Assembly: GCF_000612585.1 (NCBI RefSeq)
Contig: NZ_JFCA01000024.1
Span: 40,608-104,607 of the forward strand
Length of the DNA stretch: 64,000 nucleotides
Direction: 5' to 3'
From: Pseudomonas sp. CHM02
GTDB taxonomy: Bacteria; Pseudomonadota; Gammaproteobacteria; Pseudomonadales; Pseudomonadaceae
The first letter of the stretch is position 1, and each line of letters starts with the position of its first letter. The position numbers were made by a program, and so were the translations under genes. Of the stretch, positions 8,385 through 16,293 are shown one piece after another. Below the pieces are notes generated by a model, which was not told the DNA's origin, made no database searches, and saw only the letters and a program-made list of their open reading frames with translations.

Positions 8385-8996
8385 TTATGCGCGACTGATC
8401 ACGCGACCCTGGTGATCCACCACCAGGCCGCTTAAATGCACGCCCGCAGCATCCAGCACCAAGCCGGTGGCGCCGAGTTGCAGGGTGATGCTCTGGGCGT
8501 TCATGGACAGGCTGGCGGCACCGACGTTGACGTCGACCTGCTCGCGGGAGCCGCTGAACGTGGTTGGGCCGTTAACCCAGTTGAAGATATGGCGAGCGTC
8601 GTCGTAGTCGCTTTGAGTGCCGTCCTGATGGCGACGCCGCGTCAGCGACGCAACGCCGGACACGGGCGGAAAAAGACTACTGTTGAGGCCGAACAACGCC
8701 ACGGACTGCGCGCCGCCTTCCCCGCCGCCATAATTAAGCAGCAGGCACTGTTCGCCCACTGAAGGGATGCGGGTTTCGGTCTGCGCCCCAGCGCTCGGGT
8801 TGAAAAACTTGATCGCCGGGCTGAGCAAGTCCCCGTGGCTGACTTTGCAGGTATTGCTGGCGGCGTCGACCTCCTGGCACACGCCAATCCGGCAAAAGCT
8901 TTCGGCGCGTCGATACAGGTCCTCCAACTGGGCTTCCATTTCCGCCAGGCGTTCGACAATCGGCCCCAGTTGCATGCGTAGCAATGCATCGAACAT
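8385..8996 (-). CDS. Tailocin baseplate spike protein gpV
   Basis: The 203-residue product matches the P2 gpV spike family: a short helical N-terminus, an OB-like region (about 35-110, with RIPSVGEQCLLL) and a repetitive beta C-terminus (VDVNVGAASLSMNAQSITLQ) of the kind that forms the trimeric membrane-piercing spike. A GGAG site is 6 nt upstream of the ATG. It opens the V-W-J-I baseplate block. Confidence 0.92.
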   Translation of the reverse strand: MFDALLRMQLGPIVERLAEMEAQLEDLYRRAESFCRIGVCQEVDAASNTCKVSHGDLLSPAIKFFNPSAGAQTETRIPSVGEQCLLLNYGGGEGGAQSVALFGLNSSLFPPVSGVASLTRRRHQDGTQSDYDDARHIFNWVNGPTTFSGSREQVDVNVGAASLSMNAQSITLQLGATGLVLDAAGVHLSGLVVDHQGRVISRA

Positions 8997-8999
8997 GGA

Positions 9000-9515
9000 C
9001 TACTCCTGCAATGGGCGGTATTGATCCGGATCGTCGATATTCGTGACTTCCCAAGTGCAGGCAAACAGCGGTTTGCCTGTGGGATCTTCGAGCAGCACTG
9101 GGCCGAAGTAGAGGTTCTGGGTGAAGGAAACAGTCCAGGTGTCGTAGTCCGTTTCCGAACCGGTGAGCGCGGAAGGTGCCGCGACAATCGCGGTGGGCAG
9201 GTCGCACTGTTCAGGGGGCAGGCCCCAGCGATTGTCCAGGGCCAGGTCCATCAGTTGGCTGGCCAGGTCGCAGGCATCGAAGGGTGCCGAGCCGCTCGCG
9301 ACCATGGCCTTGAGTGAAACCGACAAGGCGTGCGCCTTGCGCCCGGCGAGGGAGCGAACGCCGGGGCCGTTGCGCTCCACGCTGATCAAAATGCCGGTTT
9401 TATCGCCCGTGTCGGAAAAGTCCTGGTGATTACCTACCCGCAGCTGTGGGAACGCGCTCTTCAGCGCATCTCCAATGGCCATGGGCAGTTGTGACGGTTT
9501 TTCGATTAGTGTCAT
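9000..9515 (-). CDS. Tailocin-associated protein, PA0615-like position
   Basis: The 171-residue protein (MTLIEKPSQLPMAIGDALKS...) lies between holin and gpV, the place of PA0615 in the P. aeruginosa R-pyocin cluster. It shows no catalytic motif or membrane segment I can recognise; the length and beta-rich C-terminus (TWTVSFTQNLYF) resemble small head-tail-joining or neck proteins, but this is not established from the sequence. It ends 3 nt before gpV and is probably part of the structural operon. Confidence 0.75.
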   Translation of the reverse strand: MTLIEKPSQLPMAIGDALKSAFPQLRVGNHQDFSDTGDKTGILISVERNGPGVRSLAGRKAHALSVSLKAMVASGSAPFDACDLASQLMDLALDNRWGLPPEQCDLPTAIVAAPSALTGSETDYDTWTVSFTQNLYFGPVLLEDPTGKPLFACTWEVTNIDDPDQYRPLQE

Positions 9516-9536
9516 CTGCTTGCATCCTTGCAGCGG

Positions 9537-9881
9537 TTACTGCTGATCCGGGCGAGAGGTCGGGGCCTCGTTGACCCCGATGCGCTTGGCCGCCCAGCGT
9601 TCATAAAGGCCGACGGCCACGTCCGCGCCGGCCATGGCTGTCAGGCAACCAATGGCGCCGGCGGTCCAGATCGACATGCCCGCGGCGTAGCACAGCATCA
9701 ATGCCGAGACTCCGCAGACCATGCATGCCCCGGACCGAAGTGCCAGGCGCCGTACCAGGGACCAGCCACGGGCGCCCTCCTTGTCGGCGCGCCACATTTC
9801 GCCAGACACCCCACCGATCAGGGCCAGTACGATCACCAGCCAGATAGGCATTTCCGCTAACGCTTGCTGCTCGTTTGTCAT
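9537..9881 (-). CDS. Holin
   Basis: The 114-residue protein has three likely membrane segments (about residues 12-28, 49-67 and 70-88) and a charged C-terminal tail, the form of class I/II holins. Holins form inner-membrane holes that allow release of tailocins. A perfect AGGAGG site precedes the ATG. It is the first structural/lysis gene after the repressor and leader, as in R-pyocin clusters; the endolysin would be beyond the left edge. Confidence 0.85.
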   Translation of the reverse strand: MTNEQQALAEMPIWLVIVLALIGGVSGEMWRADKEGARGWSLVRRLALRSGACMVCGVSALMLCYAAGMSIWTAGAIGCLTAMAGADVAVGLYERWAAKRIGVNEAPTSRPDQQ

Positions 9882-9904
9882 GTCACGCCTCCTGGCTGAG
9901 CACT

Positions 9905-9921
9905 ACCGGCAAAGGGCCGGT
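9905..9921. other. Hairpin in holin leader
   Basis: ACCGGC and GCCGGT arms flank a 5-nt loop just upstream of the holin ribosome site. There is no T-run, so it is not an intrinsic terminator; it may structure the holin leader. Confidence 0.4.
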
Positions 9922-9954
9922 TCTTGGGTAAATCCATTTATAGGTCGGCATTCC

Positions 9955-9979
9955 AAAAAGCCCGGTTGCCCGGGCTTTT
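9955..9979 (-). terminator. Strong intrinsic terminator in the tailocin leader
   Basis: A 10-bp perfect stem (AAAAGCCCGG with CCGGGCTTTT, loop GCAA on the minus strand) is followed by a T-run. It lies between the tailocin promoter at 10318-10346 and the holin, so transcription of the structural genes must read through it, be antiterminated, or start downstream. Confidence 0.8.
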
Positions 9980-10311
9980 CAGTAATGATGTCCTCGGTCT
10001 TTCGACGCTACTGGCGCGGTACGGACCTTTCCTCAATGTTTTTCCGACCACGATCCCTGTCTGCCGGATAACTGCTTCTAGTGCTTTACGCTGCACACCC
10101 GGGTCAGTTGCCAACCCTCTGAACCGTTATTAGGCCGGTTCATCGCTGCCTGTTCTTGAAGCGGTAAAACTAAAGAGCGTCGGCATCCTTGCCGGTGTTG
10201 CCTGGCATCCCTGCCATCGCTCTGATGGCGTCCTTGCCGATGTTGCGTGCCTTCCTTGTGTTGACTGGCAGCATCCTTGCCGCCTTCACCAGGCCTCGCT
10301 TGGCTGGCTTG
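9955..10311 (-). ncRNA. Candidate tailocin-encoded Rsm-decoy-like leader RNA
   Basis: From the predicted start near 10311 to the terminator at 9955 the minus-strand transcript would be about 350 nt. It contains three clear hairpins with GGA loops: 10267-10284 (7-bp stem, AGGA loop), 10203-10216 (5-bp stem, GGGA loop) and 10181-10194 (5-bp stem CGGCA/TGCCG, AGGA loop). A weaker one lies at 10227-10238, and more unpaired GGA motifs follow. GGA in hairpin loops is the RsmA/RsmE (CsrA) binding signature, as in the rsmZ gene 4.4 kb away. A short ORF with a repeated GKDA motif overlaps the same stretch, so a coding repeat is the alternative. No known RNA family is claimed. Confidence 0.45.
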
Positions 10312-10317
10312 AGATGA

Positions 10318-10346
10318 AGAATATGCATGTATGCATATACAGTCAA
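10318..10346 (-). promoter_or_regulatory. Predicted tailocin operon promoter
   Basis: On the minus strand TTGACT (10341-10346) and TATTCT (10318-10323) are separated by exactly 17 nt. The spacer is occupied by the palindrome at 10321-10338, so repressor binding would block RNA polymerase directly. Predicted start is near 10311. Confidence 0.7.
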
Positions 10347-10391
10347 TGCACAAATGCATTTATTTTTAACATAGTAATGCATGGATGCATT
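10321..10391. promoter_or_regulatory. Three ATGCAT-type operators of the tailocin repressor
   Basis: Three inverted repeats share the half-site ATGCAT/TGCATT: 10321-10338 (ATATGCAT-GT-ATGCATAT), 10345-10360 (AATGCA-CAAA-TGCATT) and 10376-10391 (AATGCAT-GG-ATGCATT). The first lies between the -35 and -10 of the predicted tailocin promoter. Related palindromes precede the repressor gene at 11245-11260 and 11258-11272. Binding by the adjacent LexA-like repressor is inferred. Confidence 0.65.
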
Positions 10392-10432
10392 TGCGGCCTT
10401 GTGGGCAGCAGGTTGAGTGGTTTTTCACAGGC

Positions 10433-10458
10433 GAAAAAAAGCCCGCTTTTTGGCGGGC
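10433..10458 (-). terminator. Terminator of the repressor gene
   Basis: On the minus strand GCCCGC and GCGGGC arms with a CAAAAA loop are followed by a run of seven T, about 20 nt after the repressor stop codon. Confidence 0.75.
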
Positions 10459-10477
10459 CTTGTCTTACAGAAGAAGG

Positions 10478-11212
10478 TTAACGAGCGTACATGCCCCACC
10501 AGAACACATGGCCGAGGATGCTGATCTGCTCATCCTGGATGTCCTGGAAGCTGTAGTCCTCATCCGGGTGCTCATCGCGATTGAAACTGCGCAGGCGAAT
10601 CCCGGAAGGTAGGCGATAGAGCTGTTTCACGCGCAGCTGGCCATTGTGATTGATGGCATACAGGTCACCATCGACGATGTCACCAATGCCACTCTTGCCC
10701 GCATTCACCCCGACCGTTGCGCCATCGCGCAGCACCGGCAACATACTGTTGCCGCGCACCGTCACGCACTTGGCCTGGTCGAACTGCACACCGTTATGCC
10801 GCAGGCTGCGCTTGCCGAACCGCAGGCTGGCCTTCTCGCTTTCCTCGATGACGAATCTTCCTGATCCAGCAGCCAATTCAACCTCACGCAGAAAGGGGAT
10901 CGACACCTCGTCGTCATTCACGGGGGTGTCGTCGTCCCACAGGCTTATATCCTTGAGTTCCGAATGCATCGGGTCGCGCCCGTCATCGCGCAAAGCCCCC
11001 ACCGCCGCGCGCCCGCGCAAGTGGTCGGTGCTGACGCGGAAGTATTCGGCGATGCGTGAGATGTGCTTGTCCGACGGATCGACGATCTTGCCGCTGAGGA
11101 TCCGGGACAGCGTGGATTGAGGCACGCCGGTACGCCGGTGAAGCTCCGTGGGGGAGATCCGGTCGCGGTCCAGCAGTTCTCTTAAGACGATAGAAACGTT
11201 GCGTTTTTGCAT
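10478..11212 (-). CDS. LexA/PrtR-like SOS-cleavable tailocin repressor
   Basis: The protein has an N-terminal helix-turn-helix (ISPTELHRRTGVPQSTLSRI) and a C-terminal S24 peptidase domain. The catalytic serine lies in RGNSMLPVL, the lysine in LRVKQLY, and the likely self-cleavage Ala-Gly in ELAAGSGRF just before the peptidase. DNA damage (RecA filament) should trigger cleavage and induce the tailocin. I chose the ATG at 11212 (MQKRNVSIVLREL, 244 aa); an in-frame TTG at 11248 gives 12 more residues and neither has a good ribosome site. No PrtN-type activator is seen, so simple repression is likely. Confidence 0.9.
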   Translation of the reverse strand: MQKRNVSIVLRELLDRDRISPTELHRRTGVPQSTLSRILSGKIVDPSDKHISRIAEYFRVSTDHLRGRAAVGALRDDGRDPMHSELKDISLWDDDTPVNDDEVSIPFLREVELAAGSGRFVIEESEKASLRFGKRSLRHNGVQFDQAKCVTVRGNSMLPVLRDGATVGVNAGKSGIGDIVDGDLYAINHNGQLRVKQLYRLPSGIRLRSFNRDEHPDEDYSFQDIQDEQISILGHVFWWGMYAR

Positions 11213-11244
11213 AATGCGGATAGTGACGGGAGTTTTGGGGGTTG

Positions 11245-11272
11245 GCAAATGCTAATTTGCATATTGTATGCA
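11245..11272. promoter_or_regulatory. Operators upstream of the repressor gene
   Basis: GCAAAT-GCTA-ATTTGC (11245-11260) overlaps TGCATA-TTG-TATGCA (11258-11272). The second shares the TGCAT half-site with the three operators before the tailocin leader, which suggests autoregulation. Confidence 0.55.
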
Positions 11273-11475
11273 TTTACTCGGCCGCTCCCTCGCCACAGTT
11301 GCGATGCGCCTACTTGAGTGATCAGTATCAGGGCGGCATCGCTTTTGCGTTTTACCTATCTGTTTGCGACCTGCGAACCGCCGACCTCGCGTGTTAACCT
11401 TGCCGCCATCGCAAAAAATGCTGGGCCAAGCGCCCCCTTTGCCCCATCACTTTCAACGAATTTGCCTACGACCCA

Positions 11476-14067
11476 ATGAGTAAAAACACGTCCGATCTGT
11501 CCTCCCACACCCCGATGATGCAGCAGTACTGGCGCCTCAAAAACCAGCACCCTGATCAGTTGATGTTCTATCGCATGGGCGATTTCTACGAGATCTTCTA
11601 CGAAGACGCGAAGAAGGCCGCCAAGTTGCTGGATATCACCCTGACCGCGCGTGGGCAGTCGGCGGGGCAGTCGATTCCGATGTGTGGGATTCCTTACCAT
11701 TCGCTGGAAGGTTACCTGGTCAAGCTGGTGAAGCTGGGCGAGTCGGTGGTGATCTGTGAGCAGATCGGCGACCCGGCCACGAGCAAGGGGCCGGTGGAAC
11801 GTCAGGTGGTGCGCATTATTACGCCGGGGACGGTGAGTGATGAGGCGTTACTGGATGAGCGTCGCGATAACCTGATCGCGGCGGTGTTGGGCGATGAGCG
11901 TCTGTTCGGGCTGTCGGTGCTGGATATCACCAGTGGCAACTTCACGGTGCTGGAGATCAAGGGCTGGGAGAACCTGCTGGCGGAGCTGGAGCGCATCAAT
12001 CCGGTGGAGTTGTTGATCCCGGATGATTGGCCGAAGGATCTGCCGGCAGAAAAACGCCGTGGGGCCAAGCGCCGTGCACCGTGGGATTTCGAGCGTGACT
12101 CGGCGCTGAAAAGTCTGTGCCAGCAGTTCTCGGTGCAGGACCTCAAAGGTTTCGGTTGCGAAACCCTGACCCTGGCCATCGGCGCCGCCGGTTGCCTGCT
12201 GGGCTATGCCAAGGAAACCCAGCGCACCGCACTGCCGCACTTGCGCAGCCTGCGCCATGAGCGGCTGGACGATACCGTGGTGCTCGATGGCGCCAGCCGT
12301 CGCAACCTGGAGCTGGATACCAACCTGGCCGGTGGTCGCGATAACACCTTGCAATCGGTGGTCGACCGTTGCCAGACCGCCATGGGCAGTCGCTTGTTGA
12401 CTCGCTGGCTGAACCGTCCGCTGCGGGACCTGGCGGTGCTGCAAGCGCGCCAGTCTTCTATTACCTGCCTGCTGGACGGCTATCGTTTTGAAAAACTGCA
12501 GCCACAGCTGAAGGAAATCGGCGATATCGAACGCATCCTCGCGCGGATCGGCCTGCGTAACGCGCGGCCTCGTGACCTGGCGCGCCTGCGTGATGCCCTC
12601 GGGGCCTTGCCACAACTGCAAGGGGCGATGACCGAGCTGGATACCCCGCACCTGCAACAGCTTGCGGTTACCGCTGGCACCTACCCGGAACTGGCGGCGC
12701 TGCTGGAAAAAGCCATCATCGACAACCCACCGGCAATCATCCGTGACGGCGGCGTTCTCAAGACCGGTTACGACAGTGAACTGGATGAGCTGCAGTCCCT
12801 GAGCGAAAACGCCGGGCAGTTCCTGATCGATCTGGAAGCCCGCGAAAAAGCCCGCACCGGCCTGGCCAACTTGAAGGTCGGCTATAACCGCGTGCATGGC
12901 TACTTCATTGAGTTGCCGAGCAAGCAGGCAGAGTCCGCGCCAATCGACTATCAACGCCGCCAGACCCTCAAAGGTGCCGAGCGCTTTATCACCCCGGAAC
13001 TGAAAGAGTTCGAAGACAAGGCACTGTCGGCCAAGAGCCGCGCCCTGGCCCGGGAAAAGATGCTCTATGAAAACCTGCTTGAAGACCTGATCAGCCAACT
13101 GGCGCCGCTGCAGGACACCGCCGCCGCGCTGGCCGAACTGGATGTGCTGAGCAACCTGGCCGAACGTGCGCTGAACCTTGACCTGAACTGCCCGCGCTTT
13201 GTCAGCGAGCCGTGCATGCGCATTGTGCAAGGTCGCCACCCGGTTGTAGAACAGGTGTTGACCACGCCGTTCGTCGCCAACGACCTGTCGTTGGACGACG
13301 ACACCCGCATGCTGGTGATTACCGGTCCGAACATGGGCGGTAAATCCACTTATATGCGCCAGACCGCATTGATCGTGCTGCTGGCGCATATCGGCAGTTT
13401 TGTGCCGGCGGCCAGTTGCGAGCTGTCCCTGGTGGACCGTATTTTCACCCGGATCGGTTCCAGCGATGACCTGGCCGGTGGCCGTTCGACCTTTATGGTG
13501 GAAATGAGCGAGACCGCCAACATCCTGCACAACGCCACCGAACGCAGCCTGGTGCTGATGGACGAAGTGGGCCGCGGCACCAGTACCTTCGACGGCCTGT
13601 CCCTGGCCTGGGCTGCGGCCGAGCGCCTGGCGCATTTGCGCGCCTACACGCTGTTTGCCACGCACTACTTCGAGCTCACCGTATTGCCGGAAAGCGAGCC
13701 GCTGGTCGCCAACGTGCATCTGAATGCCACCGAGCACAACGAGCGTATCGTGTTCCTGCACCACGTGCTGCCAGGGCCGGCCAGCCAGAGTTACGGCTTG
13801 GCCGTGGCCCAGCTGGCCGGCGTGCCGAACGATGTGATCACGCGTGCCCGCGAGCACCTCAGCCGCCTGGAAACCACGGCCCTGCCTCACGAAACCGTGG
13901 TGGCCAGTCCGAAGAAAACCAGCAGCAAAGCCAGCGCGCCACACCAGAGCGATATGTTTGCCAGCCTGCCCCACCCTGTGCTGGATGAGTTGGCTAAACT
14001 TGACTTGGACGACTTGACGCCTCGAAAAGCGCTCGAAATGTTATATGCACTTAAGACTCGGATATAA
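11476..14067 (+). CDS. mutS: DNA mismatch repair protein MutS
   Basis: The 863-residue protein has the mismatch-binding Phe-X-Glu motif in GDFYEIF near residue 36-42, connector, lever and clamp domains, and the ATPase with Walker [14 protein letters not shown] and Walker [16 protein letters not shown]. MutS recognises mispairs and small loops and recruits MutL. Length is normal for Pseudomonas MutS. It is transcribed away from the divergent tailocin; the mutS side is a known insertion locus for Pseudomonas tailocins. fdxA follows on the same strand after 142 nt. Confidence 0.98.
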   Translation: MSKNTSDLSSHTPMMQQYWRLKNQHPDQLMFYRMGDFYEIFYEDAKKAAKLLDITLTARGQSAGQSIPMCGIPYHSLEGYLVKLVKLGESVVICEQIGDPATSKGPVERQVVRIITPGTVSDEALLDERRDNLIAAVLGDERLFGLSVLDITSGNFTVLEIKGWENLLAELERINPVELLIPDDWPKDLPAEKRRGAKRRAPWDFERDSALKSLCQQFSVQDLKGFGCETLTLAIGAAGCLLGYAKETQRTALPHLRSLRHERLDDTVVLDGASRRNLELDTNLAGGRDNTLQSVVDRCQTAMGSRLLTRWLNRPLRDLAVLQARQSSITCLLDGYRFEKLQPQLKEIGDIERILARIGLRNARPRDLARLRDALGALPQLQGAMTELDTPHLQQLAVTAGTYPELAALLEKAIIDNPPAIIRDGGVLKTGYDSELDELQSLSENAGQFLIDLEAREKARTGLANLKVGYNRVHGYFIELPSKQAESAPIDYQRRQTLKGAERFITPELKEFEDKALSAKSRALAREKMLYENLLEDLISQLAPLQDTAAALAELDVLSNLAERALNLDLNCPRFVSEPCMRIVQGRHPVVEQVLTTPFVANDLSLDDDTRMLVITGPNMGGKSTYMRQTALIVLLAHIGSFVPAASCELSLVDRIFTRIGSSDDLAGGRSTFMVEMSETANILHNATERSLVLMDEVGRGTSTFDGLSLAWAAAERLAHLRAYTLFATHYFELTVLPESEPLVANVHLNATEHNERIVFLHHVLPGPASQSYGLAVAQLAGVPNDVITRAREHLSRLETTALPHETVVASPKKTSSKASAPHQSDMFASLPHPVLDELAKLDLDDLTPRKALEMLYALKTRI

Positions 14068-14209
14068 CGCTGACGCGTGCAAGCTGGTAGACTCTCGCGC
14101 GGTTTGGGATGCTGCAGGCTCTTAGCCTGGCCTGCAGACTATCGCTCCCGAACCTCGCGAGCCCTGCCACAAAGGGTTTCGCTGCCGCCGCCTGAGGAGA
14201 AAATTAGAA

Positions 14210-14533
14210 ATGACCTTCGTCGTCACCGACAACTGCATCAAGTGCAAGTACACCGACTGCGTAGAAGTATGTCCGGTGGACTGCTTCTACGAAGGCCCGA
14301 ACTTCCTGGTTATCCACCCGGATGAGTGCATCGATTGCGCCCTGTGTGAGCCTGAGTGCCCGGCCGTCGCTATTTTCTCCGAGGACGAAGTCCCGGCAGA
14401 GATGCAGGAATTTATTCAGTTGAACGTCGAGCTGGCGGAAATCTGGCCGAACATCACTGAACGCAAGGACCCGATGCCGGATGCCGCGGAATGGGATGGC
14501 AAAAAAGGTAAGATTGCAGACCTTGAACGCTGA
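14210..14533 (+). CDS. fdxA: 7Fe/8Fe-type ferredoxin I
   Basis: The 107-residue protein starts [26 protein letters not shown], the Azotobacter FdI-type pattern with one 3Fe-4S and one 4Fe-4S cluster; the second motif is [12 protein letters not shown]. It is a soluble electron carrier. AGGAG lies 10 nt upstream of the ATG. In Pseudomonas fdxA commonly sits between mutS and rsmZ, as here. Confidence 0.95.
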   Translation: MTFVVTDNCIKCKYTDCVEVCPVDCFYEGPNFLVIHPDECIDCALCEPECPAVAIFSEDEVPAEMQEFIQLNVELAEIWPNITERKDPMPDAAEWDGKKGKIADLER

Positions 14534-14547
14534 TAGCGTCGCCTCCC

Positions 14548-14571
14548 AAAAGGCCCCTTGCGGGCCTTTTT
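14548..14571 (+). terminator. Terminator of fdxA
   Basis: AAAGGCCCC/CGGGCCTTT stem followed by T-run, 15 nt after the fdxA stop. Confidence 0.8.
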
Positions 14572-14606
14572 GCGTTTCTGGGAGGTGGGTTTCACTTTCC
14601 TGCAGG

Positions 14607-14741
14607 CAAAAAAAAGGGGCGGTTTGACCCGCCCACATTTTTTCCCTAGTCCCTGTATTCCTTTTCATCATCCTGATGAATCGCATCCTGCGACGTTCCT
14701 TCGAACCATCGTTCCTTGATGGCTGTGCCAATCCGTGGACA
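14607..14741 (-). ncRNA. rsmZ: Gac/Rsm small RNA RsmZ
   Basis: The minus strand from 14741 reads TGTCCACGGATTGGCACAGC and continues with hairpins presenting GGA loops: CCATC-AAGGAAC-GATGG, TCGC-AGGAT-GCGA and TTCATC-AGGAT-GATGAA, with further GGA motifs between them, then ends in GGGCGG/CCGCCC plus a run of eight T. About 135 nt. RsmZ titrates the translational repressors RsmA/RsmE. Position next to fdxA and the GacA-type site upstream agree. In other pseudomonads the far side is rpoS; here it is apbC. Confidence 0.93.
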
Positions 14742-14749
14742 CAGGGCTG

Positions 14750-14777
14750 ATCTTAGAGAGTTCCAACGTAAGTTCAA
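14750..14777 (-). promoter_or_regulatory. rsmZ promoter
   Basis: On the minus strand TTGAAC (14772-14777) and TAAGAT (14750-14755) are separated by 16 nt, placing the start at about 14741. Confidence 0.65.
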
Positions 14778-14913
14778 CGGGATTTAACTGGGTGACGGAC
14801 CGTCTCCAGCGCTCAAGGCTGTATAAATAATTGTTATTTTTCAATCGGATAGAAAATACTCTCGCACTTTTGAGACGCTCCGGGACGGAAAAAAAACCAA
14901 ACACTTACGAAAA

Positions 14914-14931
14914 AGTAAGCGAATGCTTACA
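14914..14931 (-). promoter_or_regulatory. GacA upstream activating sequence of rsmZ
   Basis: The minus strand reads TGTAAGCATTCGCTTACT, matching the TGTAAG-N6-CTTACA element required for GacA control of rsm RNAs, with one mismatch. It ends about 173 nt upstream of the predicted rsmZ start, the usual distance. Confidence 0.85.
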
Positions 14932-14987
14932 CGAGCAATTACGTAAAAGCGTAACGGGCTCCCCTTCTCAACCAGCGGACAAGAAAA

Positions 14988-15007
14988 AGCCCCGACATTG
15001 TCGAGGC
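14988..15007 (-). terminator. Terminator of apbC
   Basis: AGCC-TCGAC / GTCGG-GGCT stem with a 3-nt loop, followed on the minus strand by TTTTTCTT, about 20 nt after the apbC stop. Confidence 0.7.
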
Positions 15008-15026
15008 TCCTTTGCCCGCAACCGCC

Positions 15027-16121
15027 TCAGTCGTCGCTGACGGAAATCGTCGGCATCGCCGGGCTGGCCGCTTCTTGCAGCACAATCCGCGCGCCCACAT
15101 GGCGGGCCAGTTCCTGATAGATCATGGCGATCTGGCCATCCGGCTCCGCCGCCACCGTGGGCTTGCCGCCGTCGGCCTGCTCGCGAATCACCATCGACAG
15201 CGGCAACGAGGCCAGCAGCTCGACGCCGTACTGGGTGGCCAGCTTCTCACCACCGCCTTCGCCGAACAGATGCTCGGCATGGCCGCAGTTGGAACAGATG
15301 TGTACCGCCATGTTCTCCACGACGCCCAGCACCGGGATATTGACCTTGCGGAACATCTCCACGCCTTTCTTCGCATCGAGCAACGCCAGGTCCTGAGGCG
15401 TGGTGACAATCACTGAGCCGGCTACCGGGACCTTTTGCGCCAGGGTCAGCTGGATATCGCCGGTGCCTGGCGGCATGTCGATCACCAGGTAGTCCAGGTC
15501 GCCCCAGGCGGTCTGGGTGACCAGTTGCAGCAAGGCGCCGGACACCATCGGCCCGCGCCAGACCATTGGTGTGTTGTCATCGGTGAGGAAGGCCATGGAC
15601 ATCACTTCCACGCCCAGGGACTCGATCGGCACGAACCACTTCTGGTCCTTGACCTTCGGCCGCGTGCCTTCGGCAATGCCGAACATCACGCCTTGGCTCG
15701 GCCCGTAGATATCGGCGTCGAGGATACCCACGCGCGCACCTTCACGAGCCAGGGCCAGGGCCAGGTTGGCCGCCGTAGTGGATTTACCCACGCCGCCCTT
15801 GCCGGAGGCCACGGCCACTACGTTCTTGACGTTGGCCAAGCCTGGGATCTGCGCCTGGGCCTTGTGCGGCGCGATCACGCACTGGATGTCGACCTTGGCC
15901 GAAGCCACACCGTCCAAGCCTTCGATGGCCATTTGCAGCATCTGCGCCCAACCGCTCTTGAACAGACCTGCGGCATAGCCCAGTTCCATCCGGACCGAGA
16001 CCTGGTCGCCCTGGACCTCGATGGCGCGTACACAGCCGGCACTGACCGGGTCCTGGTTCAAATAAGGGTCGGTGTACTGGCGAAGAACGGCTTCCACCGC
16101 TGCGCGATTGACGGCGCTCAT
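15027..16121 (-). CDS. apbC: Iron-sulfur cluster carrier ApbC/Mrp
   Basis: The 364-residue Mrp/NBP35 P-loop protein has an N-terminal MIP18-like region (about 1-90), the deviant Walker A GKGGVGKSTTA near residue 108-118, and the bridging CxxC in HICSNCGHAEH that binds a labile 4Fe-4S cluster between subunits. It transfers Fe-S clusters to apoproteins. It is divergent from metG, as in other pseudomonads. Confidence 0.95.
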   Translation of the reverse strand: MSAVNRAAVEAVLRQYTDPYLNQDPVSAGCVRAIEVQGDQVSVRMELGYAAGLFKSGWAQMLQMAIEGLDGVASAKVDIQCVIAPHKAQAQIPGLANVKNVVAVASGKGGVGKSTTAANLALALAREGARVGILDADIYGPSQGVMFGIAEGTRPKVKDQKWFVPIESLGVEVMSMAFLTDDNTPMVWRGPMVSGALLQLVTQTAWGDLDYLVIDMPPGTGDIQLTLAQKVPVAGSVIVTTPQDLALLDAKKGVEMFRKVNIPVLGVVENMAVHICSNCGHAEHLFGEGGGEKLATQYGVELLASLPLSMVIREQADGGKPTVAAEPDGQIAMIYQELARHVGARIVLQEAASPAMPTISVSDD

Positions 16122-16293
16122 GGGCTACTCCCGAAAAAAGACTGACTGAAACAGGCGGCTATCCTAACCGTTCCAGCGGCGTTGCGGCATGCTTTCGCAG
16201 GTTCGGAAGATTCTGAAACAGCGCCACGGGGTGAAATATATTTCCCGGCGCTTTATAGTGGCCGACCTCCGTTTCATCAAGTAGCCGAGCCCC

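Noticed and set aside
10078..10382. Two short overlapping minus-strand reading frames (93 and 70 aa) in the tailocin leader
   Set aside because: Both start upstream of the predicted transcription start, inside the operators, and lack ribosome sites. The repeated GKDA peptide is better explained by GGCAAGGATGCC-type hairpins, although a short peptide cannot be fully excluded.
1..11248. Complete prophage
   Set aside because: Only tail, lysis and repressor genes are visible, with holin directly before the baseplate genes and no head, packaging or integrase genes; a tailocin is the better call, though the left end is outside the window.
11848..13974. 708-aa minus-strand frame opposite mutS
   Set aside because: Antisense shadow of a GC-rich gene; no family resemblance.
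14668..14904. 78-aa minus-strand reading frame
   Set aside because: It lies over rsmZ and its promoter; no ribosome site or protein-like composition.
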